Positions 25,339 to 34,907 of a DNA stretch of 64,000 bases are shown here, in pieces. Numbering within the stretch: the stretch's first letter is position 1; each line of letters begins with the position of its first letter. The translations under genes and the position numbers were made by a program. The notes below the pieces were generated by a model, which worked only from the letters and a program-made list of their open reading frames with translations, was not told where the DNA came from and did not search any database. The DNA is taken from positions 1 to 64,000 of the forward strand of contig JACRJI010000014.1 in the NCBI GenBank assembly GCA_016235665.1, written 5' to 3'. The DNA is from a candidate division TA06 bacterium. GTDB taxonomy: Bacteria > Edwardsbacteria > AC1 > EtOH8.

Positions 25339-28092
25339 ATGGCTGAAGACAAAAAACCTGCCGCAAAAAAGACCACTGCCAAGCCCGCCCCCGCCAAAGC
25401 AACGGAGCACAAGCCTACTGCGGCCAAAACTACTGCCATCGCCAAGGCTTCGGCAGTCAGGCCGGAGCCCAAACCCGAAGCAGCCAAGCCGATGGCCGCC
25501 AAAACCGCTGCCCCCAAGGCCCCGGCCAAGCCGGTCGCCAAATCTGCCGCCGCCAAAAAAAGCGCGCCCGAGCCCACACCTCGACACGGAGCTCGACAGG
25601 TTCATCCCAGCAGCTCGGTGCAGGCACCGGCCAGGGTGCTCAAGGTATTTGAGGCCGCCAAGGACCTGAAGATGTCGGGAGACGCCCTGCTGGGCATCCT
25701 CAAGGAGCTTAACTTCAACGTTAAGACCAGGATGAGCGTCATCACCGATGATATGATAGCCTCGGCCAAACTGCGGCTGGAGCAGGGCAAGCAGGACGTC
25801 AAGAAGGAACAGGAACAGCAGAAGAAGATCCAGGAAAAGAAGGAAGCCTCGGTCAAGGCCGAAGCCGACGCCCAGGTGTATGTCCCGCCCACTCCGGTGA
25901 TCGTTTCCCGGGTGGACTATCCCAAGGAATTTTCCGAGCCATATCCCGAGGCGCCCAAGGGAATAAAACCCGGGGTTGCCCGCCCCGGCGGCCCGATGCG
26001 CCCCGGAACTTCCCGTCCGGCCCTGCGGCCCGGAACTCCTTACACCGGAACCCCGCGCCCCGGAGGCCCGTTCACCGGAGCTCCGCGGCTGGGGACGGTG
26101 CGTCCCACTGCGCCGCACGCCGCCGGTTCCAGGCCGCCCATGACCGATGAGGATTCGGAGCAGCGCAGAAGGCGGAGACGCAGACGCAAGAAGAAGGAAA
26201 AGCGCCCGGTGCTGGACCAGGCGGTGGTGGCGGCCACGGTCAAGCAGACCATGGCGGCCATCCAGCGCGGCAAGGCTAGGCGCTCATATAAATCCAAGGA
26301 CAAGGAAGAAACCCAGGGCCAGGAGACGCAGGAACAGGTGGTTCGCCTGCCGGAGTATTCCTCCATCAGCGACCTGTCCCATGCAATGGGGGTCAAGCCT
26401 TCCGAGGTGGTGGCCAAGGCGCTGGGGCTGGGGATCATGGCTACCATCAACCAGCGGCTGGACCTGGACACCCTGGCCACCATCGCCGATGATTTCGGTT
26501 ACGTGGTGGAGGAGATGGAGGAATTCACTCCCGAAACTCCGCAGGCCCAGGAGAATACCGCCCCCATGAAGCTTGCACCCAGGCCCCCGGTGGTAACTGT
26601 GATGGGGCACGTGGACCACGGCAAGACCTCGCTTTTGGACCGGATCCGCAAGAGCAGCGTGGCCGAAGTCGAATTCGGAGGCATCACCCAGCACATCGGG
26701 GCCTACGAGGTCAAGGCCGGCAAGGGCAGCATAACCTTTCTGGACACCCCGGGCCACGCGGCCTTCACCGCCATGCGGGCCAGGGGCGCGCAAGTGACCG
26801 ACATAGTCATACTGGTGGTGGCGGCCTCGGAAGGGGTGATGCCCCAGACCCAGGAGGCCATAGACCACGCCCAGGCCGCCAAGGTCCCGGTGATCGTGGC
26901 CATCAACAAGATGGACCTGCCGAATGCGGATCCCATGCGGATAAAACAGGAACTTTCCAAGCAGAACCTGGCTCCCGAGGATTGGGGCGGCAAGACCATA
27001 TATGTGGAGGTCTCGGCCAAGACCGGAGCCAACATCGACAAACTGCTGGAGATGGTGCTGCTGCAGGCCGAGATGATGGACCTGAAGGCCGATCCCGACT
27101 ACCAGCCCCGGGGGGTGGTGATCGAGTCCCGGCTGGACAAGGGCAAGGGTCTGCTGGCCACGGTGCTGGTGCAGCAGGGGACCCTGCAGAAGGGCCAGCC
27201 CTTTGTGGCCGGCAACTTCAACGGAAAGATCCGGGCCATGTACGGCGAACGGGGGAATCTGGTGGCCAAGGCCGGGCCGTCCTCGGCCGCGGTGATCCAG
27301 GGTTTCAACGGCGCGCCCATGGTGGGCGATATCTTCCAGGTGATGGACGATGAGTCGTCCGCCAAGGAGCTGGCCCTGAAGCGCCAGCAACTGAAGCGGG
27401 AACAGGAGTTCCGGCCCGGCAAGAAGGTTACTTTGGACGGATTGTACGACCAGATGCTGGCCGGCGAGATCAAGGAACTTAAGCTGATCGTCAAGGGCGA
27501 CGCCGGCGGATCGGTGGAGGCCATCGCCGACTCGGTGTTCAAGATGTCCACCGACCAGCTGAAGATAGCGGTGATCCACAAGGGGGTGGGCGCCATCACC
27601 GAATCCGACGTGCTGCTGGCCGAGGCTTCGGGGGCCATCATCATCGGCTTCCACGTCCGGCCCGAGGAGCGGGCCCGGGAGCTGGCCGAGCGCGAAGGGG
27701 TGGACATCAGGATCTACAACATCATCTACGACGCTCTGGAGGACATCAAGAAGGCCCAGACCGGGATGCTGGCGCCGGTGTTCAAAGAATCGGTGCAGGG
27801 CCGGGTGGAGGTGCGCGAGACCTACAAGATCTCCGGGGTGGGGACCATCGCCGGCTGCTTCGTGCTTTCCGGCAGCATCGCCCGGAACAACAAGGTGCGC
27901 CTGCTGCGGGACAACGTGGAGGTCTTCAACGGGAAACTGGCCTCGCTCAAGCGCTTTAAGGACGACGTGCGCGAGGTGCAGAACGGTTTCGAGTGCGGCC
28001 TGGGCCTGGACGGCTTCAACGACATCAAGAAGGACGACATCGTGGAGAGCTACATCATAGAGGAAGTGGAGCGCAAGGAGGAGAAGGCCTAG
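25339..28092 (+). CDS. infB: Translation initiation factor IF-2
   Basis: This 917-residue GTPase brings initiator tRNA to the 30S subunit. The N-terminus (1-85) is a Lys/Ala/Pro-rich linker, followed by an IF2N domain (about 96-150), a long basic linker with an [12 protein letters not shown] stretch (273-284), a second IF2N-like domain (about 335-390) and the G domain from about 414. G-box motifs are clear: [17 protein letters not shown] and NKMD. Domains II-IV follow to the end. Within the first linker the DNA at 25580-25600 has the look of a dispersed palindrome (CTCGACAC...CTCGACAGG) read in frame as PRHGARQ. ATG 25339 follows AGGAGA. Confidence 0.96.
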   Translation: MAEDKKPAAKKTTAKPAPAKATEHKPTAAKTTAIAKASAVRPEPKPEAAKPMAAKTAAPKAPAKPVAKSAAAKKSAPEPTPRHGARQVHPSSSVQAPARVLKVFEAAKDLKMSGDALLGILKELNFNVKTRMSVITDDMIASAKLRLEQGKQDVKKEQEQQKKIQEKKEASVKAEADAQVYVPPTPVIVSRVDYPKEFSEPYPEAPKGIKPGVARPGGPMRPGTSRPALRPGTPYTGTPRPGGPFTGAPRLGTVRPTAPHAAGSRPPMTDEDSEQRRRRRRRRKKKEKRPVLDQAVVAATVKQTMAAIQRGKARRSYKSKDKEETQGQETQEQVVRLPEYSSISDLSHAMGVKPSEVVAKALGLGIMATINQRLDLDTLATIADDFGYVVEEMEEFTPETPQAQENTAPMKLAPRPPVVTVMGHVDHGKTSLLDRIRKSSVAEVEFGGITQHIGAYEVKAGKGSITFLDTPGHAAFTAMRARGAQVTDIVILVVAASEGVMPQTQEAIDHAQAAKVPVIVAINKMDLPNADPMRIKQELSKQNLAPEDWGGKTIYVEVSAKTGANIDKLLEMVLLQAEMMDLKADPDYQPRGVVIESRLDKGKGLLATVLVQQGTLQKGQPFVAGNFNGKIRAMYGERGNLVAKAGPSSAAVIQGFNGAPMVGDIFQVMDDESSAKELALKRQQLKREQEFRPGKKVTLDGLYDQMLAGEIKELKLIVKGDAGGSVEAIADSVFKMSTDQLKIAVIHKGVGAITESDVLLAEASGAIIIGFHVRPEERARELAEREGVDIRIYNIIYDALEDIKKAQTGMLAPVFKESVQGRVEVRETYKISGVGTIAGCFVLSGSIARNNKVRLLRDNVEVFNGKLASLKRFKDDVREVQNGFECGLGLDGFNDIKKDDIVESYIIEEVERKEEKA
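25580..25600. repeat. Palindromic repeat fragment inside infB
   Basis: CTCGACAC and GCTCGACAGG phrases of the widespread TCGA-containing dispersed palindromes occur in frame within the low-complexity linker of IF-2. Confidence 0.4.
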
Positions 28093-28228
28093 GGCCCGAA
28101 TACGGAATTCAGAAGATTGAATATTGGAGTTATGCGATAAACATGCAGGTTGGTTCAACGGCTATTGAATCAACCTGTTTTGTCAAAGAGTATGATGAAA
28201 ACAAATAATATTGTTAACAATTTATAAG

Positions 28229-28843
28229 ATGAAGCACTTTTTTCTTATAGCTGTATTTTATTTGCCTTTATCTGCCTTCGCCCAGCAGGACCATTTCTAC
28301 GTTCCCAAGAACCTTAAAGCCAAAGCTCCGGCCCTGATCATCACTTCCTGCATCGGCGCCACCAAGGCCGACCTGGACAGCAACAGGGCAATCGCCGATA
28401 AACTGGGCTGGGTTCTTTGTACTTCGGCCAAGACCAGGAACCATCGCGATTCCCGGCAGAACGATGCGGACGTTATGGGTACTTACAAAGTCCTGATAGA
28501 CAAGTATCCGGTGGATGCTTCCAGGATATATATCTACGGCTTCTCCGGTCAGGCGGTGCAGGCCCTGATGGCTGTTTTTCTGCATCCCACAAAATTCAAG
28601 GGTGCGGTGGCCATCTGCGCCCATGCCGGGGCCATGCAACATGCCAACTGGGAAATGCTGAGGGACAAACGCTTCTATCTGGTCTCCCGGGAGCGGGACT
28701 GGAACCTCAACGACAATAAACAAATTTACCAGGCTTTTCTGGAGAACGGTATTTCCGACACTTTGGTCATTACCCCCGGCCAGCATGCACCCAAGACCAG
28801 GCGGGAATTGTTCGAGGCTTGTAAATGGCTGGGAATACAATGA
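28229..28843 (+). CDS. Secreted alpha/beta-hydrolase (esterase-like)
   Basis: This 204-residue exported hydrolase has a signal peptide MKHFFLIAVFYLPLSAFA. The mature part has an alpha/beta-hydrolase layout: a nucleophile elbow GFSGQA (about 107-112) and a likely catalytic His in GQHAPKT near 186. It resembles small predicted esterases of the PHB-depolymerase/phospholipase group. A TTG at 28211 is in frame, but ATG 28229 starts the signal peptide exactly. No clear Shine-Dalgarno. It follows infB after a 136-base gap and ends before a bidirectional terminator. Substrate unknown. Confidence 0.75.
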   Translation: MKHFFLIAVFYLPLSAFAQQDHFYVPKNLKAKAPALIITSCIGATKADLDSNRAIADKLGWVLCTSAKTRNHRDSRQNDADVMGTYKVLIDKYPVDASRIYIYGFSGQAVQALMAVFLHPTKFKGAVAICAHAGAMQHANWEMLRDKRFYLVSRERDWNLNDNKQIYQAFLENGISDTLVITPGQHAPKTRRELFEACKWLGIQ

Positions 28844-28950
28844 AACAATTGACTTGAAGCTATATCCATGGAAATAGGAATAAATATTAAACGGGTCCCT
28901 GCTTTTGCCGGAATGGATTGTGCCTGAGAGTATTATTGGTGCTTTCAAAA

Positions 28951-28977
28951 AAAATACCCGCAGAATGCGGGTATTTT
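28951..28977. terminator. Bidirectional intrinsic terminator
   Basis: An 11-bp perfect stem (28951-28961 with 28967-28977), A-rich on the left and T-rich on the right, between converging genes. Confidence 0.9.
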
Positions 28978-29010
28978 TATTTTGATGAACAACAATTTTG
29001 GCTCTACATA

Positions 29011-29877
29011 TCAGAAGCGGGTGCGGTGCCTTTGGGCTTCTCTTTCGATCTCCCGTTGCGACAAGCCCATAGAAAATATTTTTACCTCGTCAATGGCGCC
29101 GTTGAAAGTATACTCTATGGAACTAAACTGGTTTGGTCTGTAAGGATGATGCCCTATGCCGACGCCCGGCAAGTAGCTTGAATTAAGATAGGACATTGGC
29201 GTTACAGTGGTCGTTACGCGTGAAACCATCTGTCCGTTGATGTGAAGAGCAAGGAACTTGTCGCAGCCCGTGGTATTATATACTGCCGTTACATGAAACC
29301 ATACGCCGCTGTCTGCGGGAGCTGAAACAGTTGCATGATTGCCGCCAGCGGGCACGGACGCGCTATCATGAATGTGAAAAAGAATCGTTTTGTTGATATC
29401 TATGGCAAGCACATACGGATCATAATTGGCTCTGCTGTCGCCCCTAAAAAGTATCACGCTTTGGGTGGGGTAGGTTGGCCACTTGTCGATGCGCAGCCAA
29501 GCCATGATCGTGAAGTGCCCGGTTAGGACAAATCCGCTATCATCGGGCACATTAACGCCGCCGTTATTTCCGAGATTCAGCAACGCATTGCCAATAACGC
29601 CCGTCGTGCGCTGAGCAAGCCCAACCATTATGCCGTCATGGCCGTTTCCGGAAGCGTCGATTACGGTGGTTCCGCTTTCTTCATCAAAAGGCCAGTACGC
29701 TACCAAATTGCGTTGTGATTTTGGCAGCGGCGATTGCTTTTGAGTTTCAACGTACTGATAGGAATCATTGTTGTTTGTGTTTGAAATGGATACGGGAGTT
29801 TTTTCAAGCGAGCAGGATACCAGAAGCAATACGATGAAAAAACAGGAAACCCTCATTAATATTTTGCCCACGCTCAT
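29011..29877 (-). CDS. Lipoprotein with LamG/concanavalin-like domain
   Basis: This 288-residue predicted lipoprotein has a signal sequence ending in the lipobox LLVSC (Cys near 22), a short Asn/Ser-rich linker, and a LamG/pentraxin-type jelly roll from about 57 (LVAYWPFDEESGTTVIDASGNG) to about 275 (FNGAIDEVKIF). Such domains bind carbohydrates or other ligands at the surface. The open frame reaches 29937, but AAGGAGGG before ATG 29877 and the signal peptide choose the shorter form. It is a single gene between the terminator at 28951 and an AT-rich gap. The gap 29938-30107 shows nothing further. Confidence 0.82.
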   Translation of the reverse strand: MSVGKILMRVSCFFIVLLLVSCSLEKTPVSISNTNNNDSYQYVETQKQSPLPKSQRNLVAYWPFDEESGTTVIDASGNGHDGIMVGLAQRTTGVIGNALLNLGNNGGVNVPDDSGFVLTGHFTIMAWLRIDKWPTYPTQSVILFRGDSRANYDPYVLAIDINKTILFHIHDSASVPAGGNHATVSAPADSGVWFHVTAVYNTTGCDKFLALHINGQMVSRVTTTVTPMSYLNSSYLPGVGIGHHPYRPNQFSSIEYTFNGAIDEVKIFSMGLSQREIEREAQRHRTRF

Positions 29878-30107
29878 ATTAATTCCCTCCTTATAATAAA
29901 TGAAAATGATGAGATGAATAGTAGAGTTTGGATGCATAATTCATGCCATCGTTGCTTTTTATTAAGTCACTATATATCAACAAGTAATATTATTCAAAAC
30001 AATATTGCAAAGTGCATAATTTACGCCCCATGTATATTTTTGCATAAATCCAGCTAAGCCGGTTGATATTTTAGAAGTACTTTGACTGAATCTCTATATG
30101 GAAAACA

Positions 30108-30137
30108 TTGAATATTGTACTCTAACTGTTGTATAAT
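30108..30137 (+). promoter_or_regulatory. Sigma-70-type promoter
   Basis: TTGAAT (30108-30113), 18 bases, TATAAT (30132-30137), 29 bases before ATG 30167. Confidence 0.65.
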
Positions 30138-30166
30138 ATCTTAAACAGATAATAATTAATAAAACC

Positions 30167-30511
30167 ATGCCAATCATTCAGATATTCGGAACCAACAAAT
30201 GCCAGAACACCAAGGCTGCACAGCGTTTTTTCAAGGAACGGCGAGTGCCTATACAATTCATTGATCTTACTGAAAAGGGCTTGAGCGAAGGCGAGTTCCA
30301 GAGCATCAAGAAAGCGGTGGGTTTGGAGAATATGATGGACAGGGAGGGCAAGGAATATCAAAAGCAAAATCTCAAATACATTACTTTCGATGTCGAGGCC
30401 AAGCTAAAGAGCAATCCGCTGCTCTTAAAAACTCCCGTTGTCAGACAATCGCCTAAAGCCACGGTGGGCTATGCGCCGGAGACCTGGAAACAGTGGCTGG
30501 TGCAGGAGTGA
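30167..30511 (+). CDS. ArsC/Spx-family thioredoxin-fold protein
   Basis: This 114-residue cytoplasmic protein belongs to the ArsC-like superfamily. The N-terminal motif GTNKCQNTKAA holds a single cysteine (Cys12) where arsenate reductases have the catalytic Cys. The C-terminal LLKTPVVRQSPKATVGY matches the family's conserved cis-Pro/Arg region. Length fits ArsC/YffB/Spx members. Whether it reduces arsenate or has another thiol role cannot be told. A good promoter precedes it. The tryptophanase gene follows after 124 bases that include a class A half repeat (30515-30555). Confidence 0.8.
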   Translation: MPIIQIFGTNKCQNTKAAQRFFKERRVPIQFIDLTEKGLSEGEFQSIKKAVGLENMMDREGKEYQKQNLKYITFDVEAKLKSNPLLLKTPVVRQSPKATVGYAPETWKQWLVQE

Positions 30512-30514
30512 CCT

Positions 30515-30555
30515 TTACCACGGAAGCACAGAATGCCCGAAACACGGAAAATATT
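30515..30555. repeat. Class A half element (ACCACGGAAGCACAG)
   Basis: One arm of the class A repeat family, downstream of the ArsC-like gene. The matching arm is not found nearby. Confidence 0.5.
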
Positions 30556-30635
30556 TCAGTTATCTTGCAGGGGCGGTTGGTCAATCGCCCAAAGCACGAG
30601 CGATAATAATAATTAATATAATTCAAGGAGACATC

Positions 30636-32024
30636 TTGCAGCAGCAGCCGTTTGCCGAGCCTTTCAAGACCAAGATGGTGGAGCCCATCCGCCGCACCAC
30701 CCGCCAGGAGCGGGAGAAACTGATAGCCACAGCCGGGTACAACCTGTTCAACCTGAAAAGCGAGGACGTGTTCGTGGACCTGCTGACCGACTCCGGCACC
30801 GGAGCCATGAGCAGCGCCCAGTGGGCCGAGATAATGCTGGGCGACGAGTCCTACGCCGGGGCCAGCTCGTACTACAAGCTCAAGCACACCATCGAAGAGC
30901 TGTTGGGCATGCCCTACTTCCTGCCCACCCACCAGGGCCGGGCGGCCGAGAACGTGCTTTTCTCCGCTTTGATGGGCATGGAAGCCCCGGGCTTTGTGGT
31001 GCCGGGCAACAGCCACTTCGACACCACCAAGGGGCACATCGAATTCCGCAAGGCCGAGGCCCTGGACTGCACCATCGATCAGGCCTTTGACACCACCTCC
31101 CCGCATCCCTTCAAGGGCAACCTGGACCTGAACAAGCTGGAGGCGGTCTTTAAGAAATATCCCAGGGAAAACATCCCGCTGTGCCTGATCACCGTCACCT
31201 GCAATTCCTCTGGCGGCCAGCCTGTGTCGCTGGAGAACATCAAGGCCGTGTCGGTTATGTGCAAAAAATACGGAATCAGATTATTCTATGATGCCGCCCG
31301 TTTTGCCGAGAACGCCTATTTCATCAAGATGCGCGAGCCAGGCTATGCGGACAAGACCGTCAAGCAGATAGTTCGGGAGATGTTTGACCTGGTGGACGGC
31401 TGCACCATGAGCGCCAAGAAGGACGGGATCGTCAACATCGGCGGTTTCATCGCCTTCAGGGACAAGGGGCTGTTCGAGCAGGCCTGCACCTTTAACATCG
31501 TGTTCGAAGGCTACATCACCTACGGCGGCATGGCCGGGCGGGACCTGGGCGCGCTGTCGGTAGGTCTGCGCGAGGTCACCGAATTCGACTACCTGGAGGC
31601 CCGGGTGCGCCAGGTGACCCTTTTGGGTGAAAAGCTGATGTCCTGTGGCATTCCCATCCAGCAGCCGGTGGGCGGCCACGCCGTGTTCGTGGACGCCAAG
31701 AAATTCCTGTCCAATGTTCCAAAGGAGCAGTTCATAGCCCAGACACTGGGAGTGGAGCTTTACAAGGAAGGCGGGGTGCGGGGCGTGGAGATCGGAACGC
31801 TTTTGGCCGACCGCGATCCCCAGACCAGGGAGAACCGCTATCCGGCCCTGGAATTGCTGCGCCTGGCCATCCCGCGCCGGGTCTACAGCGACAACCACAT
31901 GCTGTACGTGGCCGAGTGCTTGAAGAATGTCTATGACAGGAGGAACGAGATAAAGAATGGTTATGCCATCGTGCATGAGGCGCCGATCATGCGGCACTTC
32001 ACGGTGGAATTGAAGCCGGCCTGA
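30636..32024 (+). CDS. tnaA: Tryptophanase
   Basis: This 462-residue PLP-dependent beta-eliminating lyase splits tryptophan to indole, pyruvate and ammonia. Family landmarks: LLTDSGTGAMS, THQGRAAEN, FYDAARFAENAYFIK, the PLP lysine in SAKKDG (about 258) and EGYITYGGMAGRDL. It belongs with tyrosine phenol-lyase; the segment GGVRGVEIG has Ile where phenol-lyases have the Arg of MERG, which favours tryptophanase. The frame runs on upstream, but AAGGAG at 30625-30630 places the start at TTG 30636, and length then equals the family's. No TnaC leader peptide was seen. The gene is followed by a very strong terminator. Confidence 0.88.
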   Translation: MQQQPFAEPFKTKMVEPIRRTTRQEREKLIATAGYNLFNLKSEDVFVDLLTDSGTGAMSSAQWAEIMLGDESYAGASSYYKLKHTIEELLGMPYFLPTHQGRAAENVLFSALMGMEAPGFVVPGNSHFDTTKGHIEFRKAEALDCTIDQAFDTTSPHPFKGNLDLNKLEAVFKKYPRENIPLCLITVTCNSSGGQPVSLENIKAVSVMCKKYGIRLFYDAARFAENAYFIKMREPGYADKTVKQIVREMFDLVDGCTMSAKKDGIVNIGGFIAFRDKGLFEQACTFNIVFEGYITYGGMAGRDLGALSVGLREVTEFDYLEARVRQVTLLGEKLMSCGIPIQQPVGGHAVFVDAKKFLSNVPKEQFIAQTLGVELYKEGGVRGVEIGTLLADRDPQTRENRYPALELLRLAIPRRVYSDNHMLYVAECLKNVYDRRNEIKNGYAIVHEAPIMRHFTVELKPA

Positions 32025-32049
32025 CCAATGGCTGATCCCAATAGACAGG

Positions 32050-32130
32050 AGCGCCTCCGCTGAAGCTATGGCGCTTGAAGAAGCCCGACAATAAAGCGTA
32101 AGCGGATTTACATGATTAACAGGATTTAAT
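32050..32130. repeat. Dispersed repeat fragments after tnaA
   Basis: A hairpin with AGCGCC and GGCGCT arms near 32050-32075, then a class B phrase (GCGGATTTACATGATTAACA) at about 32102-32121. Confidence 0.4.
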
Positions 32131-32143
32131 TTCAAAAGATAAT

Positions 32144-32180
32144 AACAGAAAAACCCCGCCATTGGCGGGGTTTTTCTGTT
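32144..32180. terminator. Bidirectional intrinsic terminator
   Basis: A 17-bp perfect stem (32144-32160 with 32164-32180) and a 3-base loop between the converging tnaA and 32217 genes. Confidence 0.93.
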
Positions 32181-32216
32181 ATGGGCCAAAATAATATTCA
32201 TGCAGTTGTCACAAGA

Positions 32217-33089
32217 CTACTTGGCCGGAATAACCGTATAATTCTTCTGAATGTAAATGAATCCTGAGAATACGATCAGGGCAAGGACGAGGAAAACGAC
32301 CATATCCCGCATCAGGAAGGTGGGGTCATGGTTGAAATACATCACCAAACCCATGGCATTGACCGCGATGATCATGGTAAGAAAGAAGCCGTAGAACAGG
32401 AATTGCACCGGATAGGCGGTATTGGGCCTGGTCCACAACAAGTAAACGCTGACCAAACCCAGCGGGATGGAAAACCCCAGGTCGAAGATGCGTACCACCC
32501 AAAATGCGGTGGGCGCAATGTCATAGGCCCGGGTGGTGCCGGTGGCCATGACCTCCATCACCTCCCTGACCCACATGGAGGCGAAGACCAGCAGGAAGAA
32601 GGAGAACAAGACGGAATAGGCTATCAGTGGTTTTTTCTTAAAACGGTTCTCCACGTTCTTGGGGAATATGGAAAGCGAATACAGCAGTATCAGAAGGGAG
32701 GAGATCAGTACAAAAAGGAAATAAAATGTGTGCCCCTCACTGTTGCCGGAGTATTTCGGGGAACTCCATTCCCAGCCGATAGTGTAGCTCAGCACAAAAT
32801 ATATCAAATAGAGCGGGGTAACGATCAGAAGGTATTTTGATATTTGTTTCTTGAAGAAAAGCGCCAACCCGCCGGCGATCAGGATGGGGCTTAACAGGAA
32901 CAGGTTTACCAGGTCCTGACCGATCAGCTGATTGTTCAATATCTCCGCCGTTTTGTATTTTATCTGATTCAGAAACAAGGGGCCTTTGACTGCCAAAAAG
33001 ACCAGAATGATGCCGGTCACAATGGACAAAAGCCCCATAAATATCCGCTCAAATGGGGAGCCGAAAGATGTTTCAGTATTGTTGTTCAT
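32217..33089 (-). CDS. Multi-pass membrane protein of unknown function
   Basis: This 290-residue protein has about eight hydrophobic segments (for example 17-37, 60-80, 85-105, 122-142, 155-172, 190-216, 225-248 and 258-277). No family is recognised. The N-terminal 12 residues are polar and Asn/Thr-rich. GAGGAA lies about 13 bases before ATG 33089. It lies downstream of the minus-strand genes 33137-35858 and may share their transcript, with a 47-base gap. Confidence 0.7.
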   Translation of the reverse strand: MNNNTETSFGSPFERIFMGLLSIVTGIILVFLAVKGPLFLNQIKYKTAEILNNQLIGQDLVNLFLLSPILIAGGLALFFKKQISKYLLIVTPLYLIYFVLSYTIGWEWSSPKYSGNSEGHTFYFLFVLISSLLILLYSLSIFPKNVENRFKKKPLIAYSVLFSFFLLVFASMWVREVMEVMATGTTRAYDIAPTAFWVVRIFDLGFSIPLGLVSVYLLWTRPNTAYPVQFLFYGFFLTMIIAVNAMGLVMYFNHDPTFLMRDMVVFLVLALIVFSGFIYIQKNYTVIPAK

Positions 33090-33136
33090 GTTGTGGCAGC
33101 TTCCTCTAATGGAGGTTTTTACTTGCCAGATTCATA

Positions 33137-34066
33137 TTACGCTTTCAGATGCTTTTTAACAAACCAGCAGATCTCTTCCATCGCTTCTTTTGCCTCGGGG
33201 AACATCGGGGCGCAGGCCGGGTAGCAGTGGAACAAGCCTTGGCCCACGATCAATGTAACGTCCACCCCGGCGGCTTTGGCCTTCTCGGCCAGGCGGGTGG
33301 AGTCGCTAAGCAGGGTCTCGTCGCCTCCGGCGAAGATCAGCATCGGCGGCAGGCCGCGCAGGTCCCCAAACAGCGGCGAGATCAGGGGATTCCTGGGGTC
33401 GTTATCTCCGGCATAGTACCGGCAGAAGGTGTTCTGGGCCTCCTTCCAGCAAAGGGTGTCCTTCTGGGCGTTGAAGGTCCAGGATTCCCCGGAGTTTGTC
33501 AGGTCGGTCCAGGGCGAGAGGGCTATGGTCGCGCCGGGCAGGGGAAGCCCCTGTTCCTTAAGGGCCAGCTGGGTGGCAAAGACCAGGTTGCCGCCGCCGG
33601 AATCACCCATGAACACTATGTTATTGGGCTTGATGCCGTGCTCCAGCAGATACTTGTAGGCGGCCACCGAATCATTCAGCCCGGCAGGGTAGGGATGTTC
33701 CGGAGCCAGGCCGTAATCAAACAACAGGGATTGTATCCCGCACTTTTTTACGAACTTGGCCACGATGCCCCGGTGGGCCCGGATGGAACCCACCACCAGC
33801 CCGCCTCCGTGGAAATAAAGGATAGCCTTGTTACGGGGCGCATCCTTGGGTCTCATCCATTCGGCCGCCAGGCTTCCGATCATGACCGGGGCCAGGCTGA
33901 ATCCGTCCGGCAGTTTGCCGAAGAAGTCAGCGCCCCGCTCGACCTCGGCCCGCAGGGCCTGAAGCGAGGTGTCCCCGTCCACCGTGGTGGTCCTTTTCTT
34001 CTGGAATTTCAGCAGGTGCCGGTATTTCAAAAGAAATACGAACAGGCGGCTTTGAAAACTTGGCAT
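33137..34066 (-). CDS. Alpha/beta-hydrolase of the hormone-sensitive lipase family
   Basis: This 309-residue GDXG-type esterase has the oxyanion motif HGGG (in YFHGGGLVVGS, about 85-92), nucleophile GDSGGG (about 153-158), the acid in GGDETLLSD and the catalytic His in GLFHCYP near 280. The open frame extends to 34255 over the next gene, but ATG 34066 (MPSFQSR), 11 bases after the preceding stop, gives a normal HSL-family N-terminus. No strong Shine-Dalgarno; translational coupling is likely. Cytoplasmic or membrane-associated; acts on short acyl esters in known members. Substrate unknown here. Confidence 0.85.
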   Translation of the reverse strand: MPSFQSRLFVFLLKYRHLLKFQKKRTTTVDGDTSLQALRAEVERGADFFGKLPDGFSLAPVMIGSLAAEWMRPKDAPRNKAILYFHGGGLVVGSIRAHRGIVAKFVKKCGIQSLLFDYGLAPEHPYPAGLNDSVAAYKYLLEHGIKPNNIVFMGDSGGGNLVFATQLALKEQGLPLPGATIALSPWTDLTNSGESWTFNAQKDTLCWKEAQNTFCRYYAGDNDPRNPLISPLFGDLRGLPPMLIFAGGDETLLSDSTRLAEKAKAAGVDVTLIVGQGLFHCYPACAPMFPEAKEAMEEICWFVKKHLKA

Positions 34067-34077
34067 GGGATGGTCTT

Positions 34078-34818
34078 TCAGAATTTTACGGTTATTCCGG
34101 CAGTCAGGTAATGGAACATGGAAAAAGTGTAAACCTTGCCCCCGCCATCGGCGCCGCCCTCCAACAACCGGTAGCCTATCCGGAGAGAATGGCTTTCCCT
34201 GGGGCTGTATTGGAAGGCCAGCAGAACGTCCTCGGCCCGGCCATAGGGCGACCACAGGGCGTCGCTTTCCAGCAGCAGGCCGGCCTTCTCCGTCATATTA
34301 TAGCGGACCATCAGGTTGATCAGCGGGACCACCCCCAGGTCGGTGCGGCGGGCAAAGGCGGAATCGCTCATAAGGGCGATATCGGCGCTGCGGATCTTGG
34401 CGGTCAGCCCGGCCCCCAGTCCGAAAGCGGGCTTGTCAACAATTGAGTAGCGGTAGGTAAGCCGGTAGGAATCGAAACGATAGGAGGAATTGACAGTTGT
34501 TCCCTGGTGAAACAGCTTGCCCTGGTAGTCGATGTCACGGTCCAGAGTTCCCTCTCCTTTGACCGTCAACGGCGCGGCCAGGGCAAATACCGTATGTCTA
34601 TCGGCCAGGATCACTCCTCCCCGGAACCGCAGGGCAATGGCCGGCGAGGAGACGATCTCATCGGCCAGGGAGAACCTGGTCCCGCTGTCGCTGGGGATCT
34701 GAACGTCATTGTATCCGGTGAAGACCGCACCGCCCTCGAAGTCTAAAAACCATTCGTAACCAGATCCGGTCCCGGAAAGAAGAGACAGCAAGAGAGCCAG
34801 AAAAATACAGTGTTTCAT
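34078..34818 (-). CDS. Predicted outer-membrane beta-barrel protein
   Basis: This 246-residue protein has a signal peptide (1-19) and then alternating hydrophobic/polar strands rich in aromatic and Gly residues. It ends in a phenylalanine (GITVKF), as outer-membrane barrels do. About ten strands can be drawn. No specific family is recognised. AAGGAGG gives a very strong ribosome site before ATG 34818. It is followed closely by the hydrolase gene. The barrel supports a didermic host. Confidence 0.72.
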   Translation of the reverse strand: MKHCIFLALLLSLLSGTGSGYEWFLDFEGGAVFTGYNDVQIPSDSGTRFSLADEIVSSPAIALRFRGGVILADRHTVFALAAPLTVKGEGTLDRDIDYQGKLFHQGTTVNSSYRFDSYRLTYRYSIVDKPAFGLGAGLTAKIRSADIALMSDSAFARRTDLGVVPLINLMVRYNMTEKAGLLLESDALWSPYGRAEDVLLAFQYSPRESHSLRIGYRLLEGGADGGGKVYTFSMFHYLTAGITVKF

Positions 34819-34907
34819 GCTACCTCCTTAAAATGTGACCGCCATGCCGGTCTTGTACCGTTGCCAGTTCGACCAATCCGGAAATTAAGGAAAAGGAGAG
34901 CCTTTGA

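Noticed and set aside
26284-28158. 624-codon minus-strand frame over infB
   Set aside because: Shadow of IF-2; His/Leu/Gln-rich product with no motif.
30636-32024. Tyrosine phenol-lyase instead of tryptophanase
   Set aside because: The residue corresponding to the phenol-lyase substrate Arg in MERG is Ile (VEIG), and flanking blocks match tryptophanase better.
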